NCBI GenBank assembly: GCA_013396655.1
Contig: WBMV01003298.1
Location: 2,450,695 to 2,514,694, forward strand
Length of the DNA: 64,000 nucleotides
DNA from: Campylorhamphus procurvoides
Taxonomy: Eukaryota; Chordata; Aves; Passeriformes; Dendrocolaptidae
Direction of reading: 5' to 3'
A program made the position numbers and the translations under genes. The notes below the pieces were generated by a model. The model made no database searches, had not been told where the DNA came from, and saw nothing but the letters and a program-made list of their open reading frames with translations. This document shows, one piece after another, positions 21,001 through 34,300 of the stretch; position 1 is the stretch's first letter, and every line of letters begins with the position of its first letter.

Positions 21001-22034
21001 AAAGTATTTTAGAGTCCACTCCCCAATATTTCAATTTTATCACTTTTTATATTTCATGAACTTCAAAAGATATCTTCTTTATTACTCTGAATCCTTGTTA
21101 ATGTAACTCTGTCCATTAAAAATACAGTAAAGAGATCCATTTAGTATCTTATTTTTGACCAGCTAAGATTACTAGGGCCTGTACTTTTGAGAGTGCTTTG
21201 ATACAATGAGCAGTTACCTCCAAAAAATTGATACTTCGATAGCTTTATGATCCTATTGAACTTTCCACAATGAGCCAAGTGTTAATTCTGTTCAGTTCTG
21301 TAGAGAGTAGTACCACATCCTTTAGTAGTTCATTGCTTCCTATTTTCTTCATTTCACTCTACGGTCTGCACTTTGTAGTTCTTTTTCCTCCTTAGATTTT
21401 ATTTTATGTGAGTGACTTATTTGACCATTCTCCATTTCCTTTTGAGCTTTATTGCCCTTTTCTATTGTATTGATTGCTCTGGAGGTTTCTGTCACTGTCA
21501 GCAGATCTCAGCCCTTATTGCACACTCCTTCTCCTGGGTTACCTATAGAGTGGTGAACAAGCAGGTCCTAACTGGAGTGACTGCTCTGCTCTGCTTGTCT
21601 CACCAATTCCTCATGAATCACATCCTCTTAACTGGGCAATGTATGTCAGTAAGGTTACTGACTTAATGTAAGGCTTTTTAATGTCATTTTATCAAAGTCC
21701 CCCATAAGAAATGTGCATACCTTCCCCAAAATATTCTGACAGCTTTATTAAAAGTACATCCCTTCTGCTGGGTCATCCATCACCATTGTCTTTGTGCCAC
21801 TTAAGAGCTTCCACACAACTTTTCTTCCACCTCAACCAGTTGACCCATGCACGCATCCCACATGGACACTTCCCAGTCTAATAAAAAATTGTGGATTCAA
21901 ATTAAGGTGGACATACACACGAATCTATAATTATGTGTTCTAAGTAAAAGTTGTATTTTTAAACTATTTTCTCTTCCTAGGAAATAAGAGTGTGTGGAGT
22001 CACGTGTAAGCAGGTCTTCAAGAAGGTACAGTGA
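8977..22034 (+). CDS. RBP1: RBP1, cellular retinol-binding protein 1 (complete, four exons)
   Basis: Joined exons 8977-9049, 9652-9830, 19991-20092 and 21981-22034 encode 135 residues, the length of mammalian RBP1. The protein is a cytosolic ten-strand beta-clam of the intracellular lipid-binding family that carries all-trans-retinol and retinal and presents them to LRAT and retinol dehydrogenases. Exon lengths (73, 179, 102 and 54 nt with stop) and phases are those of the family. The sequence starts [17 protein letters not shown] and ends KQVFKKVQ. The retinol-contacting Lys40 (in PDKE) and Gln108 (in GWTQWIEGD; mature numbering, one less than with Met) are both present. Start chosen because it gives the family N-terminus. 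Intron 2 is the long one (10.2 kb). No break or frameshift. Confidence 0.97.
9050..9651 (+). other. RBP1 intron 1
   Basis: 602 bp, AT-rich, unusually short beside intron 2. Nothing else recognised. Confidence 0.9.
9652..9830 (+). CDS. RBP1: RBP1 exon 2
   Basis: 179 nt after TTTTTCAG. It encodes the rest of the lid ([18 protein letters not shown]), including Lys40, and strands up to VDDRKCM. The family signature STFRNY is present. Donor ATG|GTAAGA; the open frame runs on about 130 nt into the intron by chance. Confidence 0.97.
9831..19990 (+). other. RBP1 intron 2
   Basis: 10.2 kb of mostly AT-rich sequence. It contains a local 16-bp direct repeat near 10157-10195 and several open frames of 60-100 codons with no recognisable product. 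I found no convincing CR1 or LTR copy in it. Confidence 0.85.
10157..10195. repeat. Short AT-rich direct repeat
   Basis: TATTAATTAAAATTAT occurs at 10157-10172 and again, identical, at 10180-10195. It is a local duplication in RBP1 intron 2. Confidence 0.75.
19991..20092 (+). CDS. RBP1: RBP1 exon 3
   Basis: 102 nt between ATTTTGTTAG and GTAAGA. It encodes [14 protein letters not shown] and [15 protein letters not shown] with the retinol-hydroxyl-binding Gln108. The acceptor has a weak pyrimidine tract. Confidence 0.97.
20093..21980 (+). other. RBP1 intron 3
   Basis: 1.9 kb between GTAAGA and TTCCTAG. A 116-codon open frame at 20507-20857 has no homology I recognise. No repeat was identified. 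Confidence 0.9.
21981..22034 (+). CDS. RBP1: RBP1 exon 4
   Basis: Begins after CTCTTCCTAG and encodes [17 protein letters not shown], then TGA at 22032-22034. Confidence 0.97.
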   Translation, partial: EIRVCGVTCKQVFKKVQ

Positions 22035-22166
22035 GCTGCTGCTGGCACAGAAGAGAAGAACAGTAGAATTTACAGGCTCACCACCAAATCTCCAAATGCT
22101 ACTACTGAACATCATCAGTGACCAGAGCAAACAGAAATGAAGATCACATTAGAACTGTATAGTTAG

Positions 22167-22239
22167 AATAAAATATTTTTAAGAAATAATTTTGGAAAAA
22201 ATAACTGCAAATACAAGTATTTTTAGAAATGCCAATAAA
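22167..22239 (+). terminator. RBP1 poly(A) signals (two candidates)
   Basis: AATAAA occurs at 22167-22172 and again at 22234-22239, 133 and 200 nt after the stop. Either or both could end the RBP1 message; I cannot choose between them without cDNA. Confidence 0.6.
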
Positions 22240-25212
22240 GATGCTAAACACTATAAATGTGTGCATACCATAATGCTTGACTGCATCAAAACAGGAGTGT
22301 TAGGTGTGAAACAGGAGATTGGAGTTTAAGGTCTTGTAAGCTAATTTTTACTCCCAGTGGAGATCACCCTTTCATGGCCGTAACAAGGGGTCTCCAGGTG
22401 GTCTTGTTTCCAAAAGCTGAACTGTAGGTGTGGGGCAGCAAATGGGAGCTGGGGGATGAGCTTGCACTTAAATCCTGAATTCACTGAAGCCAGTGAGCAT
22501 TTGGCCATTAGCTCCACTGGAGCAATACTCCACTGGAAGTGTTCCACCAAAAATAAAAACCTCGTTTCTCAAAATGAGTCAAGTTATGGATCAGTAGTCT
22601 GGAAAAATAGTACTCACAGAAGCATAGCTAAGGGGCAGTTCTTTTCTAAACACTTTAGCAAATATCTGCCCATGCTTTTTACTTTTTTTTCTTATTGTGG
22701 AGAAACTAAGAGTAGGACCATTGCTAGAAACTGCATATAATTGTGAACACACCACGCTGACTGGCATTGCTTTGTACAACATCATTTGCAGAGTTTTTTA
22801 CGACCCATCACGGCCCTCCTGTGTAGACTGAGCATGTAGCAAGGCTTGGGCTTAGCATTAAACTTTACTTGGAGGAATAATTTGCAAACCATACTGTTGT
22901 ATTTTCAGCCCAGCACCACCACTTTGCATCAAGTTTAAAAAAACCACCAAGGATCCAGAGTGCCTGGTTGGATCAGACCTTTAGCAAGGAACAGAATTCT
23001 GAGTGTCTCCTGGAACAACTCCCTGCCATTTCCAGGGACTCAGTCAGTGGGGGAGTTGCTGTGGCAGGGTCTGAGGTGTTCGAAAGTGTTCTAAGCTGTT
23101 CTACCTTTCCCTGCTTGGCTGCAGCTCCAGAGCATAGCATTGCTTTTGCCTTCCCTGGGGACCCAGTGCTGCCTGAGAGGTTTTAGACATGGAAATGGGA
23201 ACAAATGACTGCACTCTCTACTAATCAGAGAGTGTTTTAAAAGATGCAGCATTATTAATCTCGTTTGGAAAAGTTAGCAGCCTTATGTAACAGGAAGAAA
23301 AGTAATTGTAAACTCTGAAGTCAGCACAGCAGGGATGATAAACTTTCTGAATGATGGTATTTCAGTAGTACTGTATGTGTGGTGAGTGTAGCACCAGATG
23401 TGCTGTAATGGACATCTAATTCAATTTTCTAAGGGTTTGGGGGTTGCTTTAGTTCAGAAAGTACACAGGAGATATTATCCATGAAAATTTAAGCATCTCC
23501 ATGTGATAAACAGGTGAAAAATACTCCCTCTCCATGTAAATTCCTGTATTACCATTGCAACAGCTATGGCTCATGCTACTCAGAATGACAGACATGTAAT
23601 ACAATTGTTTACTTTGTTCCCCCTGTAATTTTTTTTCCTGGCAATGCTCATGCCTAAGGAAGTCTCTGGGAATGATACCTGGGCCTAGACAACCAGCCCT
23701 ATGCAGAAGCTGCTTTTCTCTCATGGAAGAGTGTGTTATCCCCCCAGCTGTATTTGCAGAGCTAAAGGGATATCCATCCAGATGGACATAGAGACCAGCA
23801 GCTCATGGGGATTAAGTTTTCTTGTATTGGAGGGGGACAGGTCAAAACTGGTTACAATTGATCAAAACAACAAGGTTGTAGGAGAGGGAAACCTGTGGAC
23901 CTCTGCTTAAGTGAAATTGAAATAGCTGTCTACTTAAAATGCTATTTATCATCTAACACAAGGTTGGGGAAATCCCAGTTGCCAAATGTCAGTGTATCTG
24001 TCATTTGTTTTTCTTGAAAGATTATTGGACACAGAAACTTCTTTCCTTCAAGTTTCTAGTTCTGGATTTCATAGTCATGGACATGCTCTAGATATCTCTC
24101 CACTGTTCAACCCCAATGGAAAACAAGTAACTATGCAATAAAGTGATGGTTCACACCACTATCCAAAGTTAAACTTTGCATAATTCTTTCGATGTTCAGC
24201 AGTGACTGAGACCTTTTTTGAAATGTAGTTTTTCTACAATAGAAGTTGGCAGTTCATAACCCTTAATTCACCATCTGTCTTCTAATTTTTGCCTGCAGCT
24301 CTCTGCAGTCTTGTGTAACAGTCACAAACTTTTTTTGCAGAAGGTTGTAAGTGGATCAATTAACATCTAGCTAAGTAAATCCAATTGTTAAAAGCTATTA
24401 TTATTGTAATCAAACAGACAGCTTTTCCCCTTTGGGTCATTTGGTACCAGGGCACATTTAGCACTGTACTAATAACTAATGGCTTATCAACCACAAGCAA
24501 TGTAACTTGCTGCTAATTATGGAGAAGAGGCAAGCTCACAGAGCACTTCCACAGCTCATGGGTGTAAAAGACACAGACTTCAGGAATATTTCACTTTGAA
24601 TACATTCGCTTCAAAGCATCCCAATTGCTTGTCATCATAATTGTAACCTCCTGTCTCTACTGCAGCCACCCTTTCCCTTGCAAGAGGAAATTATGTTCAT
24701 TCGTTGCTTCCACGATGCTGCCTTCCAGTTGATGTGTATAAAATTAACCATGCTGTTCCCATGAACCTTTAGCAACCTGTTCCCATAAAAATGGCCTTTA
24801 AAATTTTCACCATAAAATAGATGTTTGCTGAATGTATAACACCCAACAAACATCAGCCTCTCTGACTGCTTTCATAACTACCTCATAGCCAAGAACTTCA
24901 CAGTGAATTCATATGTAGATTTTCTTACTACTCAGGAATCAAACTTCATATTGAGTTTTTTCTTGATCTTCCACAGGATTTCAGCTTTGGTTTGCCAATA
25001 TCAAATCTGCATTTTTGTACAACTGCATTACTTCCAGACACTGGACATTTGTTAGTTTTTAGGGAAAGACCAGTGCCTACAGCAGGAGTGTGAATGGAAA
25101 GGCAAAAAGGTGCATTGCACCCTTTCTAAAAGTTAAATTCAGTCGTGATTTTATTCTCAAAAACTCTGGGTTAGAAAAGCTGAAGAGTAAAGGCCAATGT
25201 GTCCCATAAGCC

Positions 25213-25256
25213 TGATTGTTCTACTTCAGTTCCCTGATTGTTCTACCTCAGTTCCC
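25213..25256. repeat. 22-bp tandem duplication
   Basis: Two adjacent 22-bp units (25213-25234 and 25235-25256), each beginning TGATTGTTCTAC, differ at a single base (T/C). This looks like a recent slippage or end-joining duplication. Confidence 0.9.
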
Positions 25257-28200
25257 ACAGTTTGGGACTCCTGTGCATTTCCCAGGTAGAAATAGTGTGA
25301 GGATGGCTGGGGAACTCACTGCTACATGTGACAGTTCTGTGGCTTTTCAGGGAAGGACACACAGAAGGAATTTCTTTCTGTCTCCTCAGCACATGGAGGC
25401 ACGTTATGTGTGTTACAGGAGAAGCAGAGAGAGAAAACAATGTTTTAGCAATCGTGGTTCAAAAGAGCAAAAATTTGGAGCCTGAAAGTTCAGGATGACT
25501 GTTAATTTTTTGTTTCTGTATTCTAAAAACAAAATATTTTTAATAGATACCAAAATATTTTGCCAGCAGAAAAGAACACAAATGAAAGCAGATTCCATTA
25601 CCTAAACAGGTATTTTAATATCAGTTAGTGTTATTAAATTAATGATATTCATGAATCTTTTGAAATGCCTCTAATGTAGCCAGAGCATTTCATGTGCCAT
25701 TATACCATATATGCAGAACACCCTTTGGGATTTCCATACGACATGACTGGCATTACACCTCAGTGTTCCCCCAGACTTCACTGAGCTGCAGCTGAAGCCA
25801 GAATATGTTGGTTTTGGATTTAAGAGCCTTCACCATATTTTTTTTTCATTAAACTCTCCAATGACTTGGGGCATTAATGCAAACAAAACAGCCTCTGTCC
25901 CTTGTTGAGAAAACCCCTCTTCTTGTTTGCTTGACCCTGCTACTTGCTATTAAAATGTAATTTCTCCTAATTCTTGTAATGCAAGAGATACCAAACAGCC
26001 ATTCCTTGTCTTGTCCATGCCACTCAGATTTTCTTTGTATAAACCTGACTGTTTTCATTGCTAGGAGCTTTTGTTTAAAATGTCAGAATAACAGTGTTCT
26101 CATTTCAATCCCCACCACTGAACTACTCCATGGGAGCACATAGACTAAGAGCAACTTTTACAATGTAAGCCATGGAAACCAGAACCAAAATAAGAGTTGG
26201 GGTTGCAGTCTTCATTTATTCAACAGTCCAACTTTGAAAGGTGGAAAGAGATGCTCAGTGTAATCTGTGTAACAGTTTTATTGTAAAGCAAGCATGAGTG
26301 GGCTGAAAGGCAAACACCTTAAAACAAGAAGGTGCCTTAGATCCCTGAGGAGTCATCCACTTCCATCAATCATTTGGTTGACTCTACTATATGAAACTGA
26401 AATTGACAGTAAAAAGCAACAATTCTCCACTACAACGTTAATAAAACTTCCTAGTATGTACCATTGTATTATATTCTTTTTTGGCCAGCCTCATCTGTAA
26501 TCACAGAACAGACTCACAGCTGTTCATTCTTTCATCCTCTATTAGTAGCACATTTGTTGGAATACTATCTATGTGGTACAGCTATTGCTATTTTTGGAAG
26601 GTTTTTAACCTCAAAGCAAATATTTATTTGAATAATTTACTTCTGTCTAGCAAGAGCACCCAGAAGTAGAGTCCCATCAGTGTGTTTTATTACCAGGGCC
26701 AGCTCTTTCTCTGTATTAATAGCTAATTATAATAATTATCCACACTGAACACTTAGACAGAATGGCATTTCTGTTCTTCACCAAACTTTTCAATGGGACC
26801 ACCTGACAAGTAAGTTTCTGCACCCTGGAGGCAAAATAAAATTCCCTCTTTCAATGGCAACATTCCTATTAAAGCAGTGGAGGAAAGAAGGATAGAAAGT
26901 GGTCTGTGATTATTGACTCTGCAGTTATTTACATAACAAGAGACCATTTGTCTCATGATACACCACTATTCCCATGCTGAGCAAATTAGAAGGCCAATGT
27001 TGTGACAGGAGCATTTCTAATTAAAACTATTTTATTTAAACATTCAGCTGTTTGACAGTTAAAGATTGGAGCAGAAGCGTGAGCAGTTATTTATTTATGG
27101 GTCCATAAGCATATGGAGTAGCCAACATTTAGAAGTGGTTTGGGCATGTGCAGGAACCTACAGAGCATTATTATCAGCAGTGCCCTGCAAAGTCCTTAAA
27201 AAGGCTTTTATCAGCACTGTGGACTCACTTTCAAAGTTTTCCTGTAGCTGTTGGACTGGCCCTTCTTTCCCCTCCCCTTTCAGCTACACAAAGCAACAGC
27301 ACAGAAGTGCAGAGTTGAAACAGGAGAAAAGGTAAGGAAAGAGCTAATGCAAAATTGTACTGAAATTTGAAGTTACACTTCAACTGGGAAGTTCCTCTCT
27401 CTCCCGATGTTCCCACCACATTTTTCTCTAGTGTCAGTCAGTGGACTTACTGAAAAAGGAGGTGTTTAGGTGTTTATCATGCAATGCAGTCACCATTATT
27501 ACTTGGTGGGGCTTAGAACCAAAGCATATGGGGAGAGCTCACTGAAATTTAACATTCAATCAAGTGCAACAAGACTCACAGGACTTCCTTGCTCCCCTCC
27601 TCTAATTCTAAAGCAGCATGATTCAGTTTATATTTTCTTACCAAAACACTGACAGTTATTATCCATAACCATTACAATTTCCAACACTTGTCTCCAGCTG
27701 GGCATGTTCAGGCACGCAGAAGAAGTTAACACAATTCAGCAGCACTTGTGTGAAATGACTGCATGATCTTTCACTCATCCTGTCAAGAAACATGCTGCCA
27801 TTCTTGATGCTGACATTTCCAAGTTTATTTTTGTAGAGGAAAAGGAGAGAAAGGTGCCATTTTAGATATATGTTACAGCAATAAAGAAGGGACTCCAATA
27901 CAGCACCAAGCAACCCCTCCAAATACTCACTTTTAGGTACAACAGTGTAGGTCCCTGGGATACAGTCGGTCCTCTCCATTGTATCACTGATGCCAGTGTT
28001 CATCAGAGACACTTCATGACTCAGGACAATCCTTGAGGGCAACATATGGTCTAAAATAGCACTACTTGGAAAGTTAGTCATCACCACTCCTTTATTCCAA
28101 CACATATGTTCCATTATTTCAGCTATAAACACAGACACAGTCTCAGCTCCCAAGAGCTGCTCACAGATTACTCTGAAAGAATTACTTGAGGTTTTAGACC

Positions 28201-31200
28201 TATGATACCTAAAAACCAGCCAAAAGCACAGAACAGACTTTCATAACACTCTGCAGCAGCAACACATCATCCTGACTTCAACCAATCTCAGACACGGGGG
28301 CTGACTGAGGAGCCACACAAACAAGAGCTGCAAACTAGATCTCACACTGTCCTAAACCATGCAGAAACAGGTGACTCATTCCCTATCAAGCAAAGCAGAA
28401 GATAAATAGAACATTATTGTTCCATAGCAAAATAGTCTGTGACCAGGCTGGTTCTACCTCCTTCAGGACCAAAAAAAAACCCCAAATTTCCATTAGAAAC
28501 TTTCCTTGTCATCTCTGGTACAATTGAACACAAACACAGATGCAGAATTATTTCAGATAATGGTTTTTCAACAAATGCACAACCCTTTCTAATGTATTTT
28601 TCTCACAGAGCAATTCCACCTTGTAAACATTTGAAGTATCATATTACACAAAATTCCATTTCTGTTTCCAACTCCCAGAATGGTGGCATCTCTTTTTGAT
28701 TGTATTTCCAAAAGTATTTTGGGGCCCAAAGAAACAGGGAGGCACTCAGACTGCTGAAGGGCAGTCAAAATCCTTACCAGTTGCTTAACTGTTTTGTTAA
28801 AATTTACAGGTAACAAGTACCCAATCTGCTTGAACATCACACAGATTTTTTTTAGGAGAGCCTTTTTCCCTCTTCAGGCACAGAAATGCTTTGAAAAGCT
28901 GGCCCAGTGTCCTGCAGCACTTCCCACTCCAGCTCGTGTAACTTCAGGAGCATCTTGCTGCCTTCTCAGTCACATATTCCCCTGAAGTGATTGGTTTTCA
29001 GTACCCATCAGACACTAAAAATTTGAAAAAGGAATGCCTAAATCTTAGTGAAGTGGAGGTAAATGTGGAGTAAATCGCCAGAAAAATAACAGTGTTTTTC
29101 TCTAAAGTCCTTCCTGAGCAATGAAAAGGAAACTAAAGCTCCACAACAGCCAAATCATCAACAGCAAAACAAGTCCAGCTCTCCATTACAGAGCTGCCCA
29201 AAGGTTCCCTCCAGCTCATCTCTGAAACATAAAAGCTCAAGGCCCTGGATCATGTGCCCGAACACAGGGTGGCACACTGCTCACCTGGCCTGGTAAATCC
29301 GCATCCTAAACATGTCTGTGTGAGCCAAGAGAAAAAAATAAATGTAAAGGTGCCAGCAGAAAAGGGCACTTTTCTTAAGAGGCGTTTCTTTGTGAAGTAA
29401 AGCTCTTCCTGGACCTGCCACAACTTTTTTTTGAGTGCATTTTGTTTTGTTGTGAAACATGTGCATCCCATCAGACAAAACATTTGTTGATGAAACAGCT
29501 TGGCAAAGCAAGCAGCTTTTCCTTCATACTTCTTTTCTTTCTGGTGCAAGTGCTCCTTATTTTTAGATAATTCAGTTTTGTAAAGATATACCATGGGTCA
29601 TTTTGGTGCTAATTTGATGATAATTTATCTTTTCACAATCATAGTATTTTTGGAAATAACACTTTTTAATTTTTTTTTCTTGAAAAGATAGCAAAACTAC
29701 CTGCAATTTCACCAAGAGTTTTAAAAGTAGGTATTTCCATGTTTAAGATTAATGCAGGTATGTTTTCTTGTTGTAATTAAACATCTAAATTCAATCTACT
29801 GTCTGCATTGCAAATATGCTTGTAGGGGATTCTGCAAAGTACTGAGATCTCTACCTTGGTAGGAAAACTATTAAAACACAATGCTATGCACTGACAGAAA
29901 GCAAAAAGTTCTGTGCCTGAACTGAACAGATAAAAGGCAGATTACTCAGCAGCCTGTGTGGTCAGACCCTGAGGAAAAATAAATGATTGAGGGAAAAGGA
30001 ACAGCTTTGGTCTCCTTTCTCTAAATCCAAACTTTCAAAGCATCCAATTAGAGGCTCGGCCTAATGAGCGTGTGTTTAACAGACACCATATAAAGGTTAT
30101 AACCACGATCTGATGCCTTCTTTGTACCTTCAGCTGTGCCATTGCCACACAGTAACACAGCCTTTGCCCAGGAGTGAAGGGTATGTTGCTGAGCAGAGTC
30201 AGCAGATCAGCCCTCCAAGGCCCTGAGCACATTCCAAGGAATGGCAGGCACAAGGCAGTGTCACAGCTGTCTGTTAACAGGGCTTCCAGACCTTCCAGCC
30301 ACGTTGTACTTTGTCACTGTCACTGTTGGAACACTGTTTGAATGCGTAGCACTGCTGGCTGAAGATGTAGCTGCAATAGTCATGAACAGGAAAAGGCATA
30401 ATTTTTCCCCCTTTTCGTGCTGAATATTGTTCCAAAAGACATTTTTCCTACCTTGAAAGGCCTGTTAGTTGCAATCTCTTGATAAGAGAGCTAATTCAGA
30501 CAGCAGTGCTCTCACCAAAAGGTTCATCTTTCAGCTGGGAAGCAGTGGAGCAAAATACCCTGGTACCCAACACACTTTCTTTTCTCTGACAGGGTTGTCT
30601 TTTACTAGCAACAAAGGCAATGATAAACATCATTCTAACAGATATATGGCTTACTGCAGCGACTTCTGTTCATGTTTGGCAAGTTAGGAAAAACTGCCCA
30701 GTTATCTCTATTCTTACAAGTAACACATTTCATTTCAGCACAGGGCTCTGTTTTCCCACTGTCAGGAAGGGAGACTCCCTTCAGGAGTCTAATGGTACTG
30801 AAGAAATACTTACCACCTCAAATTCTTTTCTCATGGTTGCTGTCGCAGAGGTCAAAGCTGACGTTTCTCTTGCACTGCTTTCACTCACCTGACAGTCTGT
30901 GTCTACGGTCATAAAAACGACATGCTTGTCTCCATATTTACATTTTCTCTGCTCAAACCTCCAGCCATTTGGAAATTTCCATACAATCAAGATGAAGCCA
31001 AATAACCAAAATAACTATGACTTCATATACAGTCTGAAAGGGGCAAATGGGAATAGAGAGAAGGGTGGCTACTTTCATTTTGCACTAAGTAGCAAATAAT
31101 TTTAGCAAGGCAGAGATAAACATGGTTGTTCTGCCTTATTCATTCAGCTTCCTTAAGTCCCTTTTGTCAATATTCCAGGAAAGCTGTTATACTAATTATA

Positions 31201-31237
31201 TAGGAGATAAAAATAATTGTACATCCATCAATAAGGA

Positions 31238-31304
31238 TCCTCCCTCCCTTCCTCCCTGCCTCCCTTCCTTCTTTCCTCCCTCCCTCTCTCTTTTCCCTTC
31301 CCTT
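31238..31304. repeat. Polypyrimidine (CCTT/CCCT)n tract
   Basis: About 67 bp of almost pure C/T on the + strand, with a single G at 31258. It is a low-complexity microsatellite-like tract between RBP1 and RBP2. Confidence 0.9.
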
Positions 31305-34300
31305 ATTCAGAGACACTGATACAGTTCTCCAATTTATAGGAAGCATTTAAGGGAAATTTGTAAAGTAACTTTCAAATGCTCTCTTGAAAGCAGCTCTCCT
31401 GATCAATTGATTAATTTTATTTTCACACATAAACTAGAGAAACATATCATCATGACCATGACTGAGTTTCTGGGAAATCCTTTCCTAATCCGAGATTTTA
31501 TTTAGGCCTCAGGTTTTCAATTTTCAATTATTTTTATCTTTCCTTTTACTCTTCTGGTGAAATACAGTCTGCCATTCTGTAATATGTAAGTAAAGGTATA
31601 TCTATATCTACATGTATACATTTTCTTCTAAAATGCACAATTTAAGAAACTTTACTTTCTATCTTCTTCTATATTAAATGCACTTGCTGCTTTTTACTGA
31701 AAACTGCTATTGCCGTAGTTATCAATTCTTTATTTCAGTTCAGACATCCAGTGGCAATATCAATAAATCAAATACAAATGATCCTTCTCCCTGCTTTGCA
31801 TGCCTGTGCATCCAGTTCCTGAAACATTTTGGTGTCACTGCTGTTCAGAACCCATCCTGTCAATGTCTGGGAGAAATCTTACCTCCGCAATGTGTCCTGA
31901 ATTGCATTGCTTGGCCCAGCACCAGTGGTTCTTGAATGGACTGATTATACACATGCCTTAGGAACCAGCCTGCAGTGCCAAGTATGCTGCATTTGAGTAA
32001 CACAGAGCATGCCAACTCATTTCACCACATTAGGCAATATCTGGATTTTTCAAGTTACATTTCTTTAAAGATCATTATAAATTTCCATCTTAAATGCTCT
32101 TTCCATCAAATAATCACCAGCTCAGAGCCAGAAATTCACCACAAGGACAGACAGACATCTAAACACCACTGTTACTACAACGAATTATTTTCTAACAATT
32201 TCCAGGATGCGCTGGAGATTTAAACTCTGGTTCATCCCTCAAACAGATGTGGGGAGGATGAAGCCAAAGCCTTTTCCACAGCAGGGGTGCTGCTGTGGAG
32301 CTGGAGATGCAGCCAGAAAAGAAAAGAATAACCACACAGCACTGGGAGAGGAGTAAATTGAGGAGATTTACAACACAGAGCATCCCTTAATCAATGGGAA
32401 ATAGCAACTTGTGCCTGTGCTCTGCGAGATATGAAACAACACGGGATGATTGCATGCAGTTACCGGGAAGACTTTGCCCCTGGGTTACTGAGCTAGTCAG
32501 GTTTTTTTCTATTTGAAGCAGTAAAAAACTGATTTGTGACAAAAAGAAAGCATTCAGGAAATAGATACACTAACTCTAGGAATTTTCCTAGGACTAAGAT
32601 AACAGTTCTGTAACTGCTCCACACTGGTAGCAGCACAGTGAAAGAACACATTATTGTGGATTTTCATCAATATGTGTGGACCCAATTCACAGTTCTTCTG
32701 GGACAGTGGCTTTGGATCCTTCAGGTTATCACAAGAATGGTTTTAATCTCTTTCTAAAAGGCTACAGTGAATTGAAATTTGTGCACTACTTGCAACAGCT
32801 GATACAACTTTTTCTGTTTATCTATACTATAAAACTTGAATCAAAATCTTTCCATCATCGAATTAAACGACTTATGACTTATGTGAAAACTTGAGGTCTA
32901 AGATATTTGAAAGTATCCCGATAGTGTTCTTCAGATGAAGTAAAAAGGACTTTTCTGTTTGACAAAATTGATTCTTTAAAATATTCTTCTAATGGATGAG
33001 ACCCTGCATTAAAATGACATTTCAGCTTTTATGGTAAGGCATAAACAAGCTAAAGGAGATTCACATTTTCTCAGCTAAATTGTGCTTGTCATAGAAGTAT
33101 CAAAGGAAAGACCTCAGATTGCTTTCTATAGATTCTTTTCATTCCAAACCCATCCATCAGTATTCCAGTCCAATGTCTGAGTAATGCAACCTTTATCTGA
33201 TGAAGATAAGAAGTGGGAGTTGCAATTACAAAACTTTGCCACAGAATAAATACAATTAAGTTATAGATTACAGTTACAGATATTAATGTGCAGCTCATGT
33301 GGGGAATTCAGGTCCTGAAAAAAACCTTTGAAGGGAGAATTTAAGCAGCCTTAATGGCAATGACAAAGCATTTAAACTGGGTTCACATTTTCCATCCACC
33401 CTGAAGTTAGCCCAGGAGGAAGCAGGATTTTAGGGGATAACATAAAGGGTTATACTCTCTAACTCACCCTGCCCAGTGGCTTCTTTCATGACCTTGGGCA
33501 GGCCATGTCACTCCCAGAGTTTTTCTGATTTCACCAAGGCTAATGATTTTTGTCTGCTTCCTCAAAGCCCGGGTAAAGAGCATTGAATAAGTGCTCAGGA
33601 GAATTAAGGAACAAATAAATTCAGTAGTCCCCATTTATTTTGAAAACCAAGGTTAGCTTTATCCCTTGGCTATATTTCTCTACAGCATAATTTGTCATAA
33701 TGTAAAACACTTTAATAAAAGTGAGTTCTCAACCAAGTAGGATCCACCGGATGATATTTTTAATATTATCAAACTCAGTAACATGATCACTAGTGGCATT
33801 ATGAAGTCTCTAAATGCTAAGCCAAAGTCCTTAGTTAGAGAGGAAGAAGGCTTCTAATGAATAAAGTGAGTAACACTTGCATCCAGCTCCATCAGCAAAA
33901 TCAGATGGGGTAAGACAAGAATGACAGAACACAAACAGTCATTGATTAAAAAAAAATGCAATGGCTGAAAGCCAATTATTTTATCTCTGAGAGATTAAAC
34001 CCATATTTTTGTGCATCTTTGTTTAAGCTGAAGGTAAACACAAATGTGCTAAGGTGGCATAAGGTGGCTGTGTGCACGCCCTCACCCCCCAGCACTGGCA
34101 GCCTGTCCCTCCCACACTGTCAGCGAGATGTCAGACGTGTTCCTCTCCTGGCATGTGAAGGAAGGAATGCTCCCTCCCTTCTCCTGGCCCTCAACAAATA
34201 GTTTGTTTCTGCAAATTTCTGTTTGGGCATGACCACTGAGAACTGATGTCAATAATAAGTGTTTAGCCAACAATATAAGCACAACTGGTCTGACTCCCAG

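Noticed and set aside
33480..33600. Possible MIR SINE (GACCTTGGGCAGGCCATGTCAC)
   Set aside because: Only the short core resembles MIR; the flanks do not follow the consensus, so it could not be supported by eye.
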